A DNA stretch of 64,000 nt from Tillus elongatus. Taxonomy: Eukaryota; Arthropoda; Insecta; Coleoptera; Cleridae. Below, piece by piece: positions 13,483 through 23,944 of this stretch (position 1 is the stretch's first letter; each line of letters starts with the position of its first letter). The translations under genes were made by a program, and so were the position numbers. The stretch lies in the NCBI GenBank assembly GCA_964006375.1, contig OZ023262.1:55441366-55505365 (forward strand), read 5' to 3'. Below the pieces are notes generated by a model that was given only the letters and a program-made list of their open reading frames with translations, searched no databases and was not told the DNA's origin.

Positions 13483-13765
13483 ATGAAACATTCTAAATAC
13501 TTAAACAACTAACATTAACTTATATACCAGATCTTAGGTAAAGAGATCGAACTGAGATGGGAAACTAGTCGCAGGCAAATTCCGCAGTGTATTGTATTTT
13601 TATCACTGGACAAGGTCTTTGCACTGTCCCTACTACTTTATCTAAAAAGTGTCCATCTGTAATAGTTTTGAGAAGGTTCAACGACAGCTAAATTAACATA
13701 GATTCCTTTGGCGGCTATATCTGTATACTAATGTTATCTTTAGAACGTGCTGAAACGTGTGAATT

Positions 13766-14056
13766 TTATTTAACAAAGCAATCGATCAGGTGACTCGTAA
13801 TTGGCGGTGGTGAAGCGTTCATACATTTTTTGTTGTAACAATATTTCGCAATATATACGCTTTCGAACGCGTTTAGCTGTCCTGGTTGTCTAACATTTTT
13901 TATTAATTTCAGGTTATCTTTATTAACGTGATGATTATTATCCCAAATGTGTCGGGCGACGGAAGACTTATCTACAGTACCGTAGCGTAATTGGGATAAG
14001 TGTTCTTTGAATCTAATTCCAAATTCCATCGTTTGGTGGTGATTTGGGTTCTCCAA
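13766..14056 (-). pseudogene. Penelope GIY-YIG endonuclease fragment
   Basis: The minus-strand frame contains IRFKEHLSQLRYGTVDKSS, ARHIWDNNHHVNK and LKLIKNVRQ, which match the C-terminal half of the GIY-YIG domain of Penelope-like retroelements (compare 55326-55787). The GIY-YIG motif itself is replaced by terminal-repeat sequence at the N-terminus, so the start is a fusion with the element's LTR and not a real start. Confidence 0.75.
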
Positions 14057-14098
14057 GTGTACTTATCGGTGCTCATCACAGGTTCCAATCTTCACTTA

Positions 14099-14101
<3 letters not shown>

Positions 14102-14189
<88 letters not shown>

Positions 14190-14262
14190 AACACTGATCT
14201 CCCCATTGGTGATTTTTTTTAAAAGAAAAGTCACTAAAACACGATGCCTAACTGCTTTTCCG
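14102..14262 (+). repeat. (TA)n microsatellite 4 with HINE 3' end
   Basis: (TA)n at 14102-14190 is followed by GATCTCCCCATTGGTGATT and a hairpin ending TCACTAA, the family's 3' terminus. It directly abuts the Penelope fragment. The rest of the element is missing. Confidence 0.6.
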
Positions 14263-14393
14263 ATGTGAGGTAAACTGTTAAAAAAATGAACTAACCGTTT
14301 GATTTACCTTCTTTTTTTTTCTAAAACGTAAAAACTAGTCTTTGATCAATTATCTGTGCAATAAAACCCTAAAATCTCATACAGCTTATAATA

Positions 14394-16075
14394 CGAGCCC
14401 TAACAACTATATGTTGGGACAAGCTAATATTTCGGAAATAATACAACGGCTTTTCCAAACGACTGAATTATTTAGTTTTTACTTTTAAATACAAACATAA
14501 CAATATATCCTAAACCATTTAAAAATGTTTCTATGATTTGGTAAAGCAATCGACATTAGCAGTGGAGTACTTTGTCACTTAAGGTGCAAATTAACTGACA
14601 ACTAAATGTTGGGACAACTTGAGAATAAAGCTAAATTTAATATGAGGTCACATCACCATTAGCTTTAACAACTGCTTAGACTCTTGCAGGCATTGTATTG
14701 ACCAAAGATTGACACATTTCAACAGAAAAATTGTCCCAGATTTCTTGTAGTTTTGTCCGTAAATCAGATATTGTACGTTGAGGGTGGTTTCTTAAATACT
14801 GCTTCATTTTATGCCATACGGTTTCTATCACATTTAAATCCGGACTGCTAGCTGGATGGGATAAAACCTTTACATTATTGTCACCAAATCACTTTTTGGT
14901 TGATTTTGCCGAATGGCATGATGCTCCATCTTGTTGAAATATGAAATCATTGTCGGGAAACAATTTTTGAATACTAGGCAAAAGTGTGGTTTGAAGTATC
15001 TCTTGATATATATAATCTAAATCTATAAATTTTAAAAAACCTAAACCCCTTGCCGACATGCAGACCCACACCATAATTCCCTTTGGGAACTTAACAACTC
15101 TTTTCAGGCAATCTTTATGGAAGGCTTCTGTTTTATTCCGTATTACTCGTTTACGGTGGTCTCCAACGCAAACATCAAATTTAGTCTCATCACTAAATAC
15201 TATTTTATTCCACTCATTTTCTCTCCAGAGTAGTTTAGATCTTGCCCAATTATATCGTTTTTTTCTGAACTTATGTTAACAGCGGCTTTTCTTTTGCCTG
15301 AATAAGCATTTTATGAGACTTTTGATACTGTATGAAGCATTCAAAAGTACTTACCTTGTAAAATCCCAGACCGCATTTACGCATGTATTTTCGACAACAT
15401 TCTCTAGATATATTTAATCCAGTTACCGTGTTCCATTTAGCAGTTATTTCTCGAAGGGTTCTTCTTCTTGACGACTTGCATATTTTGACTAAATTTCGCA
15501 AATCTCTTTCAGAAACGAGTCTTCCCGAACATCCACATTAGCAGTCTCACTGAATTTTTTAAATATATTATACACTGTAGATTTTGAAATAGTTAAATCA
15601 CTAGCAATTTTACGCATTGTTTTACTCTTATGGTATTGATGAATAGTAATTTCACGTAATTTCTGGTTCGTAGCCTTTCCACGACCCATTATTTTAATTA
15701 AATTAACAATAAAGTATGTTAACAATTACTAACATGACTACTTGACGTTTTACATTAATGGCCAACTGCCAATGGACAAATAAAATAACTTTGGCGTTTA
15801 TACCAACGCCGCCTATAACTAATTTAAACATTTTAAGTGCAAGATTTGTGCTTGTCCCAACTTTTAGTTGTCAGCAAGTTTGACCTTCCAATGACAAATT
15901 ACGCTATTATGAATAGAGATTACTTTACCAGGGCATGAAAAGGTTTTTTAATAATATAGAATTTACTGTTATGTTTGTATTTAAAAGTAAAAACTAAATA
16001 ATTCAGTCGTTTGGAAAAGCCGTTGTATTATTTCCGACATGTTAGCTTGTCCCAACATATAGTTGTTAGGGCTCG
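14394..16075 (-). mobile_element. Tc1-like transposon with IR/DR ends
   Basis: The ends are CGAGCCCTAACAAC..GTTGTTAGGGCTCG, flanked by TA at 14392-14393 and 16076-16077. The inverted repeats extend over about 130 bp with a second, inner copy of the motif (ACAACTAAATGTTGGGACAA near 14600, mirrored near 15850-15876). This is the IR/DR arrangement. Length is 1,682 bp. The single transposase gene is on the minus strand. Confidence 0.85.
14637..15689 (-). pseudogene. Tc1-family transposase, broken
   Basis: ATG at 15689 gives MGRGKATNQKLREITIHQY, then a paired-like HTH (TMRKIASDLTISKSTVYNIF). After frame changes come the second HTH (RRRTLREITAKWN), IMVWVCMSARG and FIFQQDGASCHSA (second catalytic Asp). 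The distal block HPASSPDLNVIE lies near 14840, carrying the DD34E glutamate. The stop is at 14639-14637, giving a family-typical length of about 350 codons. At least three frame breaks and one internal stop inactivate it. Confidence 0.8.
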
Positions 16076-16184
16076 TAATAGGTAATTTCGTGGCTACAGA
16101 TTTATAGAGGTCGAATTCCGGGCGTGGCAACGCGTTATTATTGGGACTAACAAATGAAAAAGTCGAACTGAAAATAAAACTCAC

Positions 16185-16274
16185 TTGCAGAATGGTACCC
16201 TCGAACAGTTTTTGTATGTTTCATGATCTGCTCCTGCATGGACATAGAGCACTAAAGCGCAAATGACTGATATC
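16185..16274 (-). CDS. GANAB: Glucosidase II alpha subunit, coding exon 2
   Basis: A 90-nt minus-strand exon with acceptor TTTTTTCAG at its 5' side and a consensus donor GTGAGT at 16184-16179. It encodes the rest of a signal peptide (ISVICALVLYVHAGA) and then DHETYKNCSRVPFC. The mature N-terminus with a C-x5-FC pair is characteristic of ER glucosidase II alpha. The exon ends with two bases of a split codon completed by exon 3 at 5717. The intervening intron (5718-16184, 10,467 bp) is filled with nested transposons. Confidence 0.85.
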
Positions 16275-16335
16275 CTGAAAAAATCAACACTATTCAAATA
16301 TTACTTGCATTTTACCGCAATCTAAAACACCTTAC

Positions 16336-16346
16336 CTCAACAACAT
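16336..16346 (-). CDS. GANAB: Glucosidase II alpha subunit, start-codon exon (11 coding nt)
   Basis: On the minus strand ATG TTG TTG AG is followed at once by a GTAAGG donor. Joining over a 61-bp intron (16275-16335) gives MLLRISVICALV, a typical hydrophobic signal peptide in frame with exon 2. The phase agreement and the signal sequence it creates are why this start is chosen. An acceptor-like TTTTCAG lies 12 bases upstream of the ATG, so this may be an internal exon with the 5' UTR further right, or the first exon. No promoter is identifiable. Confidence 0.75.
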
Positions 16347-16536
16347 TTTGAATGATATCCTGAAAATCTAATGATAGTTAATAAATTTATATACTTACTA
16401 TCATAATTCGCTATCAAACTTTTACCTACGGGTATCGATTTATTGATGTGTTGATTAGATTAATATTATGTATTATATAAATGTATTGATTATTATTATT
16501 AGATAGATAGTACTTAGCGAATGAATTTAGAAAAAC

Positions 16537-16667
16537 TCTGGACGCAGCAAGTGCGTTATGGTAGTGAATTTTCATAAAACTATTTTTTAATAGCAATAAT
16601 GTTTGTTTTTTTAAGAAAGCAGGCATCAAATTTGGTTACCAGTATAATCTATATAGTAAAAAACTCG
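16537..16667 (+). repeat. HINE 5' terminus, tandem copy 1
   Basis: GGACGCAGCAAGTGCG, GTTATGGTAGTGAATTTTCAT, followed by about 90 bases ending in a GTTACCAGTATAAT-like segment, and then immediately by a second start of the same terminus at 16668. The period is about 126 bp. Confidence 0.6.
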
Positions 16668-17733
16668 GGACGCAGCAAGTGCGTTATGGTAGTGAATTTT
16701 CATAAAAATGTTTTTATTGCAAATATGTGTTTTTCTTTTAATTTAAGAAAAGAGGCATCAATTTCGGTTACCAGTATAACCTATATAGTAAAAACAATGT
16801 GCCATGTTTCATAAAAATAACTTTATTGTGTGAAAATGTACAAACATTTCCTAAAGTAAAGTTAAAGTGTTCCCGGAAAAACTCGTTTCTTGGTCAAACT
16901 TATAGGTTAATAGCAAATTGGGCTATACAAATATGAAGCATTTGATCAAAATTCGCTACCATAACGCACTTGCTGCATCCGGAATTTCTTTTTTACAAAC
17001 ATGCATTATATTTCGATGGAAAATGCAAAAATGCAATAACATAAGGCGTGTTTGATTAAAAAAAAAGAAAATTTGTATCACCAACGACTTTTGGGCCAGC
17101 CTGTGATTGTAGAAATATTTTTTGAAGATGTAGCTCAAGACACCCTATAATTAAAGTATAAAGATAAAATTCTACAACAATTATATACTATTGAACGATA
17201 AACTCTATAGCTACGACTAATGCCAAGCGTCAGAGAAAGGGTCTATTTGAATTTTGAAATGAATTTTCTGGAAACATTTTATTAAAATGAAGGACAATGA
17301 CGGTTGAAACTAAGACTTCAGGGTTTGTAAAACATTTTTCTTGAGACACTTTATTTCCATAGCCCGTATTAGATTCAAGTTCTTTTCCTAAATGTTGCCA
17401 ATTTTGACGTTTAAATCTCAACTTTGACGTTTTGTGAAAAACCTTAATTTATTTTTCTTTAAATGCCTATAACTTTTTTGTCTTTTGACCTACAGAGCTA
17501 AATTTTGGTATGTAGCTTACCTATAATGATGTAAACCTGCGTACCAAATTTAGTTGCCCTTACTTTGTTAATTCCGGAGATATAAATTTTTTTTGAAAAA
17601 AAACACAAAATTTTCCGGGAAAACCTGGACCGATTTTCCTGGCTAACGAACTTATCCAAGCCATTTGCAAAAGGAAGGTATTGACCAAATTTAATCAAAA
17701 TCGGCCCATTATTTTTTGAGTTATCGGTGTGAT

Positions 17734-17825
<92 letters not shown>

Positions 17826-17959
17826 ATATAAAAATTTTAACTGACCCCGGAAATGTGTTCTGGGGGGCCTAATTAGCGCTCATTTGAAGAAATTTTTTCA
17901 AAATTCAAAAGTCGGGATCTCCTCATTAGTGAATTTTTTTTAAGAAAATTCACTAAAAA
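16668..17959 (+). mobile_element. Composite HINE-like element with (TA)n
   Basis: It starts with GGGACGCAGCAAGTGCG, contains an inverted internal terminus (AACGCACTTGCTGC near 16962-16976) and (TA)n at 17748-17822, and ends at the 3' hairpin TTAGTGAATT..TTCACTAA at 17959. A segment near 17410 shares TTGACGTTT-type sequence with 53680-53720, reversed. Non-coding; likely several nested insertions of one family. Confidence 0.6.
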
Positions 17960-17963
17960 TTGT

Positions 17964-18520
17964 TATGAAAATAATTTAGTAGGTCATTGCAATGGGAAAT
18001 TTGCAATCAATGGCAAATTTTTAAGAAGCGTTTGTAATAAAACACACAGAATGTACATTTTGATAGACACACTATAATATATAGTTATCTCCGTTACTAT
18101 AAGAGTTAGAGATATACTTGAATTAGCAGAATTAAACATTTTATCGAATTTTATATAGAAAATTTCGCTTATAGAGTGTGGCGGTGGTTCCGACCGCAGT
18201 GTTTTCGTCAACACTACTCTATGTTTGTCTTGACAGCTAAACGTTGCGTTACGTTATTCGACAGCAAGCTGTCAAGAACTACTATATAAGAGACACCAGG
18301 GATCTCTCTCTCTCTCTCTCCTCGCTACCAACCAGTGATCACACGTCTCTCCACGCTCGGTCAGTTATCTGTTATGTATTCATGTACTGTCTGTGATTGT
18401 TTTATAGTTAAATGTATCATATAGTTTATTCAGTTAGTGAAATAATAAAGTATATTAAATGTAATATGTTAATGTCGATATGATGTTAATTTTAGAGACT
18501 AGATACAGCTAACTAACAAT
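17964..18520 (+). mobile_element. Possible solo LTR
   Basis: The stretch begins TGTTATG directly after a HINE end. It contains a TATA-like ACTATATAAGAG near 18283, a short (TC)n at 18303-18321, and an AATAAA near 18443. The order promoter, then polyadenylation signal, without an open frame suggests an LTR. Ends and target duplication are not convincing. Confidence 0.3.
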
Positions 18521-18568
18521 TTAGAAAATTGTCAGCCCTAGCCCATTTCTACCCCAATATAGGGACAA

Positions 18569-18842
18569 AGTATGTAAGACTCGATGCATTTTCGCAACAA
18601 TTGGTCTCTATTTTTTTAACACTTTGTGTTATTTGGAGCTGGCGTGACAACATACTACTTGGTTCCCCAACTAGGTGGCGGCACGTCCACCACTTACTGA
18701 GTATTTTGAGACTGGCTATACGATAGCCGTATTACTTTTGGTGCATTTCTGCTACAATTAGTATGCCGTACTGAAGAGCTCTAATGAGAGCGAAACCGGT
18801 CTACGGTTCTAATTGTTGCGAAAATGCATCGAGTCTTACATA
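18569..18842. mobile_element. Penelope-type terminal repeat with 33-bp inverted ends
   Basis: Perfect inverted ends of 33 bp (18569-18601 and 18810-18842, starting GTATGTAAGACTCG) enclose 208 bp carrying a hammerhead motif. Diverged, reversed relatives occur at 60430-60650 and 60720-60945. Confidence 0.65.
18766..18806 (+). ncRNA. Hammerhead ribozyme, type I with minimal stem III
   Basis: The order is CCGTA (stem I), CTGAAGA, GCTCT-AATG-AGAGC (perfect stem II), GAAA, CCGG (two-pair stem III without loop), TC cleavage dinucleotide at 18800-18801, and TACGG closing stem I perfectly. All core positions fit the CUGANGA/GAAA/UH consensus. Minimal stem III is known for hammerheads in Penelope-like retroelements, which are thought to act as dimers. 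Confidence 0.75.
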
Positions 18843-18864
18843 CGTTAGCCATCTCTGCTCGACA

Positions 18865-19225
18865 GAGACTATTATTTAAGTCATATTTCGTGTAGGCTAT
18901 AACCGATTTGTTTTTGAGATTCCGCAAGGTGTTCGCTACGTATTCACCATATACATCAAACTTATCTCGCTCCACTTTGTTTTATAAGGAGCATCGGCTC
19001 CATCGTCACTCTTCCCTTTTTTCAATTCTCGCTGAAATTGTCCAATAAGCAAGCGCATTTTTTTTCCACTTCACTTGCGTCTGCATTTAATTCTGCACCC
19101 AGTTCAGTCCATGCGTCGGGTTTTCTATTCCTATTTTTGAAGTGCATATACGTAGGATCCCATAATACGCGTTGCTCACGAAATAGCTTAATTAAATGAT
19201 TGGTCACTTCATTTGACCGTTCCAT
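18865..19225 (-). pseudogene. MADF/BESS-type DNA-binding protein remnant
   Basis: ATG at 19225 opens a frame whose start (LIKLFREQRVLWDP, YMHFKNRNRKPDAW, then ELGAELNADASEVEKK) follows the MADF (Myb/SANT-like) domain pattern. It stops at about 19022. In another frame further down, FDVYGEYVANTLRNLKNKS resembles the C-terminal segment preceding a BESS motif. At least one frameshift is needed to join them and no introns are evident, so a retrocopy or a transposon-borne MADF gene is likely. The 3' part abuts the ribozyme repeat. Confidence 0.55.
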
Positions 19226-20075
19226 CGCGTAAATATAATAAATATAACTCCACGTGGACGGAGGAAAGCAAAATCACTCACGGTGGTACAAGGCGACGCT
19301 TCTTGCACTACTAAACTAACCAAACGCCCGTGCCGGAGTAAATGTTTCAATAACATATTTTCAAGTCTAGACAAGTCGGGGCATGTTATACAAGAAAGTT
19401 TTATAACTTCCTTTGATCTTTACCGACATCTGATGGATAACATAAAACATGTAGCAAAAAAATGTTATATAACACTGTGTTTTTAACTTTTTTATTTCAT
19501 TTTCTCTAACAAGTTATGACACTTTGTTATTTAACCTATTTTGATACACAGTCTGGACCTGGCTTAACATTTATAATGTTATCCTTAAGATATCATATGA
19601 GAAGGCGGTATTTATTTACAACATTAAAAATCTAATAAAATAGTAAAGATAAAAATAGATAAATCGGTTTACAAGTGAATGTCACGACAACTAAGCATCA
19701 AGTGTATTAATATAGGCTTTTTATTACACACTAAAACCAAATCCATAAGTCAGATAAGATAAAAGTACATATAAACAGTAATGAAAAAAATTTATCAGCA
19801 GATATAGGTAAAATGTTTTTTGACACAGTATCTAACGAGATATGGTTGTATGAATGCATTGTTTACATTACTATCTACAATTTTTATTAACAATTTTTTC
19901 ATTGCCTATAGTCTCTTTAAAAATTCCACGGACATTAAGTATGCATATAACTTCTAAAACGTATACACGCATAGTTCAATATGCTTACCGATTCCCTATG
20001 CAAACATATAGGCTTCTGACTCTAAAAGTCTTTCAATTTCCTGGCTCAAAATTTCCATGACTAAGAGAAGTACAT
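19226..20075. other. No recognisable feature
   Basis: AT-rich sequence without splice-supported frames. Short frames occur but have no recognisable domain. Confidence 0.4.
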
Positions 20076-20182
20076 ACATATGTAGAGACTATTTTGCTGG
20101 CTTCTGATGATGCTGTTAAACAGCGAAACCGGTTACAGAAAAAGAAAACAAACATTTGTGAAGCCAGAGAAATAGTCTCTAC
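20076..20182 (+). ncRNA. Hammerhead-like hairpin (decayed)
   Basis: GTAGAGACTAT..CTGGCTT at the left pairs with AAGCCAG..ATAGTCTCTAC at the right. Inside is CTGATGA, a GCTG..CAGC stem, and GAAACCGGTT. The core order is that of a hammerhead, but a base is added before stem II and proximal stem I does not pair with the GGTT cleavage site. Confidence 0.4.
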
Positions 20183-20185
20183 GTT

Positions 20186-23100
20186 TTTTTTCAATTTCAA
20201 CACAAACCACGAGGGCTTACAGCCTAAATACTATCGTACCGTGGGTATTGACAAGGAGGAAAGAGGCAACTTGTTAATTCTGGACTTGAAGGTTTGGAGG
20301 TTCGGAGGAGGAGAAAAACATGTGCCGGCAAGGAATTCCACAACTTGGAAGTCCTCGGAACAAAAGAGCGGGCATAACAAGATGTTCTAAGTCTGGTGAC
20401 CTGGACAGTAAAAGGGTGCAGTCGCTCTGTTCCCCTAGTAGATCTGTTGGGGGCAGCAGGTGGGGGAACTATGGAGGAAAGCTCCTCTGAGCAGTCCCGT
20501 GCAGATATCTATAAAAGAGAGAGAGGTCACCAACGGCACGTCGGTGGGCAAGCGATGCAGCCTTTGGGTGAGGGCAGGGTCACCGATGAGACGTATAGCT
20601 CTCTTTTGAATGGAGCCCAGAATAGCTAGTGTAGAAGCGGCAGCGGCACCCCAGATGTGGGAGCAGTATTCGAGGTTTGGCCTTATTTGTGAAGCATATA
20701 AGGTATAGAGATTAGCTGGTGAAAAGTATTTGCGAGCCCGGAAGAAAAAACCTAATTTCTTAGCAGCCGCTTCTGCAATTGATGTTACATGTTGGTGCCA
20801 ATTAAGATTTCGATCCACAGAAATGCCAACAAGAGAAAAGGACTCATTACTTTGAATAACTTGGTTGTTCATTGTGATGGGTCTAGGGCTGGTGTAACTC
20901 TTGTGAGAAAGAAAGCAAGACTTAGTTTTGGTGGGGTTGAATTGTACAAGATTTCTACTTCCCCAGTCTAATATTTTTTGGAGATCCATGCACGGAGACA
21001 GAACCCTCCATGAGTCTGCGATCCTCATCTAATTGGGCTAAAGAGACAGGCTTAGAATAGTGTATATTTGAATGGAGGGTGCTGTCGTCCGCGTAGCTGT
21101 GAACTGGGTTGGATGTGCTAGAGAGGAGGTCATTGATGTGGAGAAGAAACAAAGTAGGGGCTAAAGCTGAACCTTGAGGAACTCCTGCATTAATTGGATA
21201 CAGTTTAGAGGAATGGCCATCCACAACAACAGATATGCTCCTGTTGGAGAGGAAATTTGCTGTCCAGGTACAAAGTTTTGGTGGTAGGCCGTAGGCCGGA
21301 AGTTTATTCAGCAGCGCTGCGTGCCAGACCTGGTCGAATGCTTTTGATATATTTAGAGCAACAATCTGGGATTCACCGTGTTGTTCCATAGACTTGTTCC
21401 AAGAATGGGTGACAAAGGAAAGGAGGTCGGCAGTCGATCTGCGCTGACGGAATCCATACTGCCTGTCGTGGATTAGACTGTGTTTTTCAAGAAATTTTAA
21501 TAATTCGGTGTTTATATACTTGTCCATCAGTTTAGAGACGACTGAAAGGAGAGAAATAGGCCTGCAGTTGCTAGGAAGCGCTTTGGATCCTTTCTTGGGG
21601 ATGGGTTGTACTCGAGCAGTTTTCCAGTTACTAGGGAATATGCCTTTATTATAAGATATCTGAAACAGACGAGTCAGGACAGGAGCAAGCTCTGGTGCGC
21701 ATTTTTTTAGAACAATTGCTGGGATCTCGTCAAGGCCAGAGGCTTTCCTGGTATTAAGAGAAGAGAGCATCTTTCGTACCTTTTTAGTTTTGAAAATGAT
21801 ATCCGTCATTTTATGCGCGACATTGGGGACTGTTGGTGGTTGAACATTTGGAGGTAGGTTGAGAGTAGAATTGCCGGCGAACAACGAAGCAAAAAGTTCA
21901 GCCTTGCCCAGGGCGGTAGAAACAATTTCATCCCCTGAGACAAGAGGTGGGAACGTGCTTTTGCAGAAATTATTCCCAATAGATTTAGCAAGAGTCCAGA
22001 AGGGTTTGGCGCCATTGGAGCTTAAGAGGACTTTGTTTTTGATGTGGTTATTAAACGAGTTTTTTGCCTCAGAAAGTATGCGGACATAGCGCTTTCTTGC
22101 GTAGTTAAATGCTTGACGATTTTCTTGACTGGAATTGTGTAGAAGCGTTTTGTGAGCTTTGACCTTTTCAAGTCTGGCCTTGTCACAGGATTTGGAGAAC
22201 CAGGGCTTTTGAGTGGCTGAAGAGGTTTTCTGTGTACGTGGGATAAATAATTCCATGCCAGCTTGGATAATTTCGGTGACGTTTTGTGAGATATCAGAGG
22301 GGTGAGGATGAGAGAAGCAGACAGACGCCCATGGAAATGAGGAAAAGTAATCCCGCATTTCGTCCCAGTTTGCGGAGTTGTAGTGCCAAACGATACGTGG
22401 GTGTGATGACTGTGTGACCTCGGGTTGCATTGCGCAGGAAGCAGTGACCATGCCGTGGTCTGAGCGACCAAGGGGGCGGTGACTGATATCTTATAGCATT
22501 CAGGTTGTGTAGTAAGAAGGAGATCCAAGGAATTTGAGCTGTGTGTTGGGATACGAGGAAAGTAAGTAGGTTGCTGAACCATATTGGCTAAAGAGTTGCT
22601 GGCTGCAAAGGCCTCCGCTGCTCTCCCTTGTGGATCGGTTTTTGAAGATCCTAGCCATTCCTTATTATGGACATTGAAGTCACCAAGAATGGTGACCTCG
22701 GAGGAAGGATATTCGGAAATCAGATGGTCGTTTTTTTCAGAAAGGTAGTCAAAGAGCTGGACAAAGTTGCTGTCAGAAGGTGACTGGTAAATGCAACAGA
22801 TGAATTTAGTTGCAGCCCTGAGAGAGAGTTTTATCCATAGTATGTCTTTTCTTCCAGCTTCTAAATTGAGGAGTCTGGTGCAGGGTAGATTGCTACGGAC
22901 GTATGCGCACACGCCTCCATGCAATCTAAAGGAAGTAAGGAGCTCATACCTCGGGAAATTAAGGTGATTAGTGGCTGTTTTGGCACTGATTTGGGTTTCG
23001 GTGAGGAAGAGGAGTTGGGGCCTGTTAGGCTGGAGGAAATGTTGGACGGAGTTCAGGTTAGAATTTAGGCCACATATATTCGAAAAGGATATGTTAAATA

Positions 23101-23330
23101 TTGATGTTGGCGCCCCCTGTACACCCCTCTCCCGGAGATCCGAATGGAGGGGTATTTTGCCTCCGGAATATTTTGTACAAGGAGGAGCCATCATCATTTT
23201 TGCTTATAAGGGAAACCGACTCATACATCAGAACCTGAAACGTCCGTTGGAACTTCACCGGCCCCTTGATGTATGGGGTGATACCTCCTCGGGCGTGAAA
23301 AAATCCTTTACTATTACGTAAAGGAAAATT
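20186..23330 (-). mobile_element. Jockey/CR1-like LINE with EN and RT
   Basis: Minus-strand non-LTR retrotransposon with endonuclease at its 5' side and reverse transcriptase downstream. The 3' end is near 20186. Two relatives, at 23945-24640 (+) and 40958-42258 (-), define the same 3' end. No ORF1 was seen, so the copy is probably 5' truncated. Confidence 0.8.
20205..23197 (-). pseudogene. LINE ORF2 (APE endonuclease, reverse transcriptase), frameshifted
   Basis: From about 23197 the first frame holds endonuclease motifs: NICGLNSN, LFLTETQ, LGDFNVHNKEW and SLDLLLTT. After a frameshift near 22450 a 498-residue frame carries the thumb and RT: NTRKASGLDEIPA, IPKKGSKALPSNCRPISLL, NISKAFDQVWH, GVPQGSALAPTLF and HSYADDST, the catalytic YADD. 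A second shift near 20990 leads to NLNWHQHVTSIAEAA and IRPNLEYCSHIWG. A third near 20440 gives the tail ending RYDSI. The catalytic residues are intact but three frame breaks make it inactive. Confidence 0.85.
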
Positions 23331-23643
23331 CTACTACCACCTGCTATGGATTGGATTGGATCAATGTCTACCCCTTTAAAAATAAAATTAATAAAGGGAC
23401 CGTCCAATAGTTATGCTTTTCGACATAGTAGGAGGATACAAAACATTATTATTTTGCATCCATGCCTATTGTCTGTATTTAGTATGAAACGTTTCACCAA
23501 GTAAGGGCAACAACAGTTAATGAACTAAGATAAACGTTTTTGAGCCTAATTCAAGTAAACGTACAGGACAAAGGATTACATTATTAACTGAAACAAAAGG
23601 CAGAATCGACCCAAAAACGACTGAATAATAACAGCGAGTTATG

Positions 23644-23688
23644 AGCTAGATACGATTTTGGACAGCGAAGTTGCCTTCATCAGTAGCT
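23644..23688 (-). ncRNA. Hammerhead-like motif, diverged
   Basis: Minus strand: AGCTA, CTGATGA, a GGCAACTTCGCTGTC stem region, CAAA in place of GAAA, then ATC followed by TAGCT pairing with AGCTA. The G12 change should abolish activity. It lies just left of another such motif. Confidence 0.4.
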
Positions 23689-23725
23689 GTCACTACATTA
23701 ACTGTATGGACAAATACGTACAATT

Positions 23726-23820
23726 TGGAGAACCCAATTCACGACAATACAGTTTTTAGACCTGACGATCATTTCGCCAACAAAGTTAGCGTCATCAGAG
23801 GAATGAATAAACTAAGCGAA
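23726..23820. repeat. Penelope terminal-repeat fragment
   Basis: ACAATTTGGAGAACCCAATTCACGACAA followed by the hammerhead block matches the ends of the Penelope copies at 13.4, 55.0 and 61.0 kb. No endonuclease frame follows. Confidence 0.6.
23761..23801 (-). ncRNA. Hammerhead-ribozyme-like motif (Penelope LTR)
   Basis: Minus strand: CCT, CTGATGA, one extra C, GCTAAC-TTT-GTTGGC (stem II pairs fully with a G-T), GAAA, TGATCG, TC and AGG pairing with CCT. Best preserved of this subfamily except for the extra base after CTGATGA. Confidence 0.5.
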
Positions 23821-23944
23821 TAAAAACTAGAACTACTATGTATATGTTAGTTGCCAAGCAGTTGCGAACAGCGTCCACTGGGAAGCTATACAGGCAGACC
23901 TCCACTGCTGAGTTTTAAATCGCTGTAATTAAAATTGCATACCT

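Larger units (their letters stand above)
13390..14100 (-). mobile_element. Penelope-like element fragment
   Basis: Two mirrored terminal segments, GTACACTTGGAGAAC near 13397 and GTTCTCCAAGTGTAC near 14050, bracket a minus-strand GIY-YIG endonuclease fragment. A hammerhead-like motif lies in the left segment. The reverse-transcriptase domain is missing. The layout matches the better preserved copy at 54967-56455. Confidence 0.75.

Noticed and set aside
21806..22089. Frames overlapping the LINE ORF2 on other phases or strands
   Set aside because: Shadows of the reverse-transcriptase frame.
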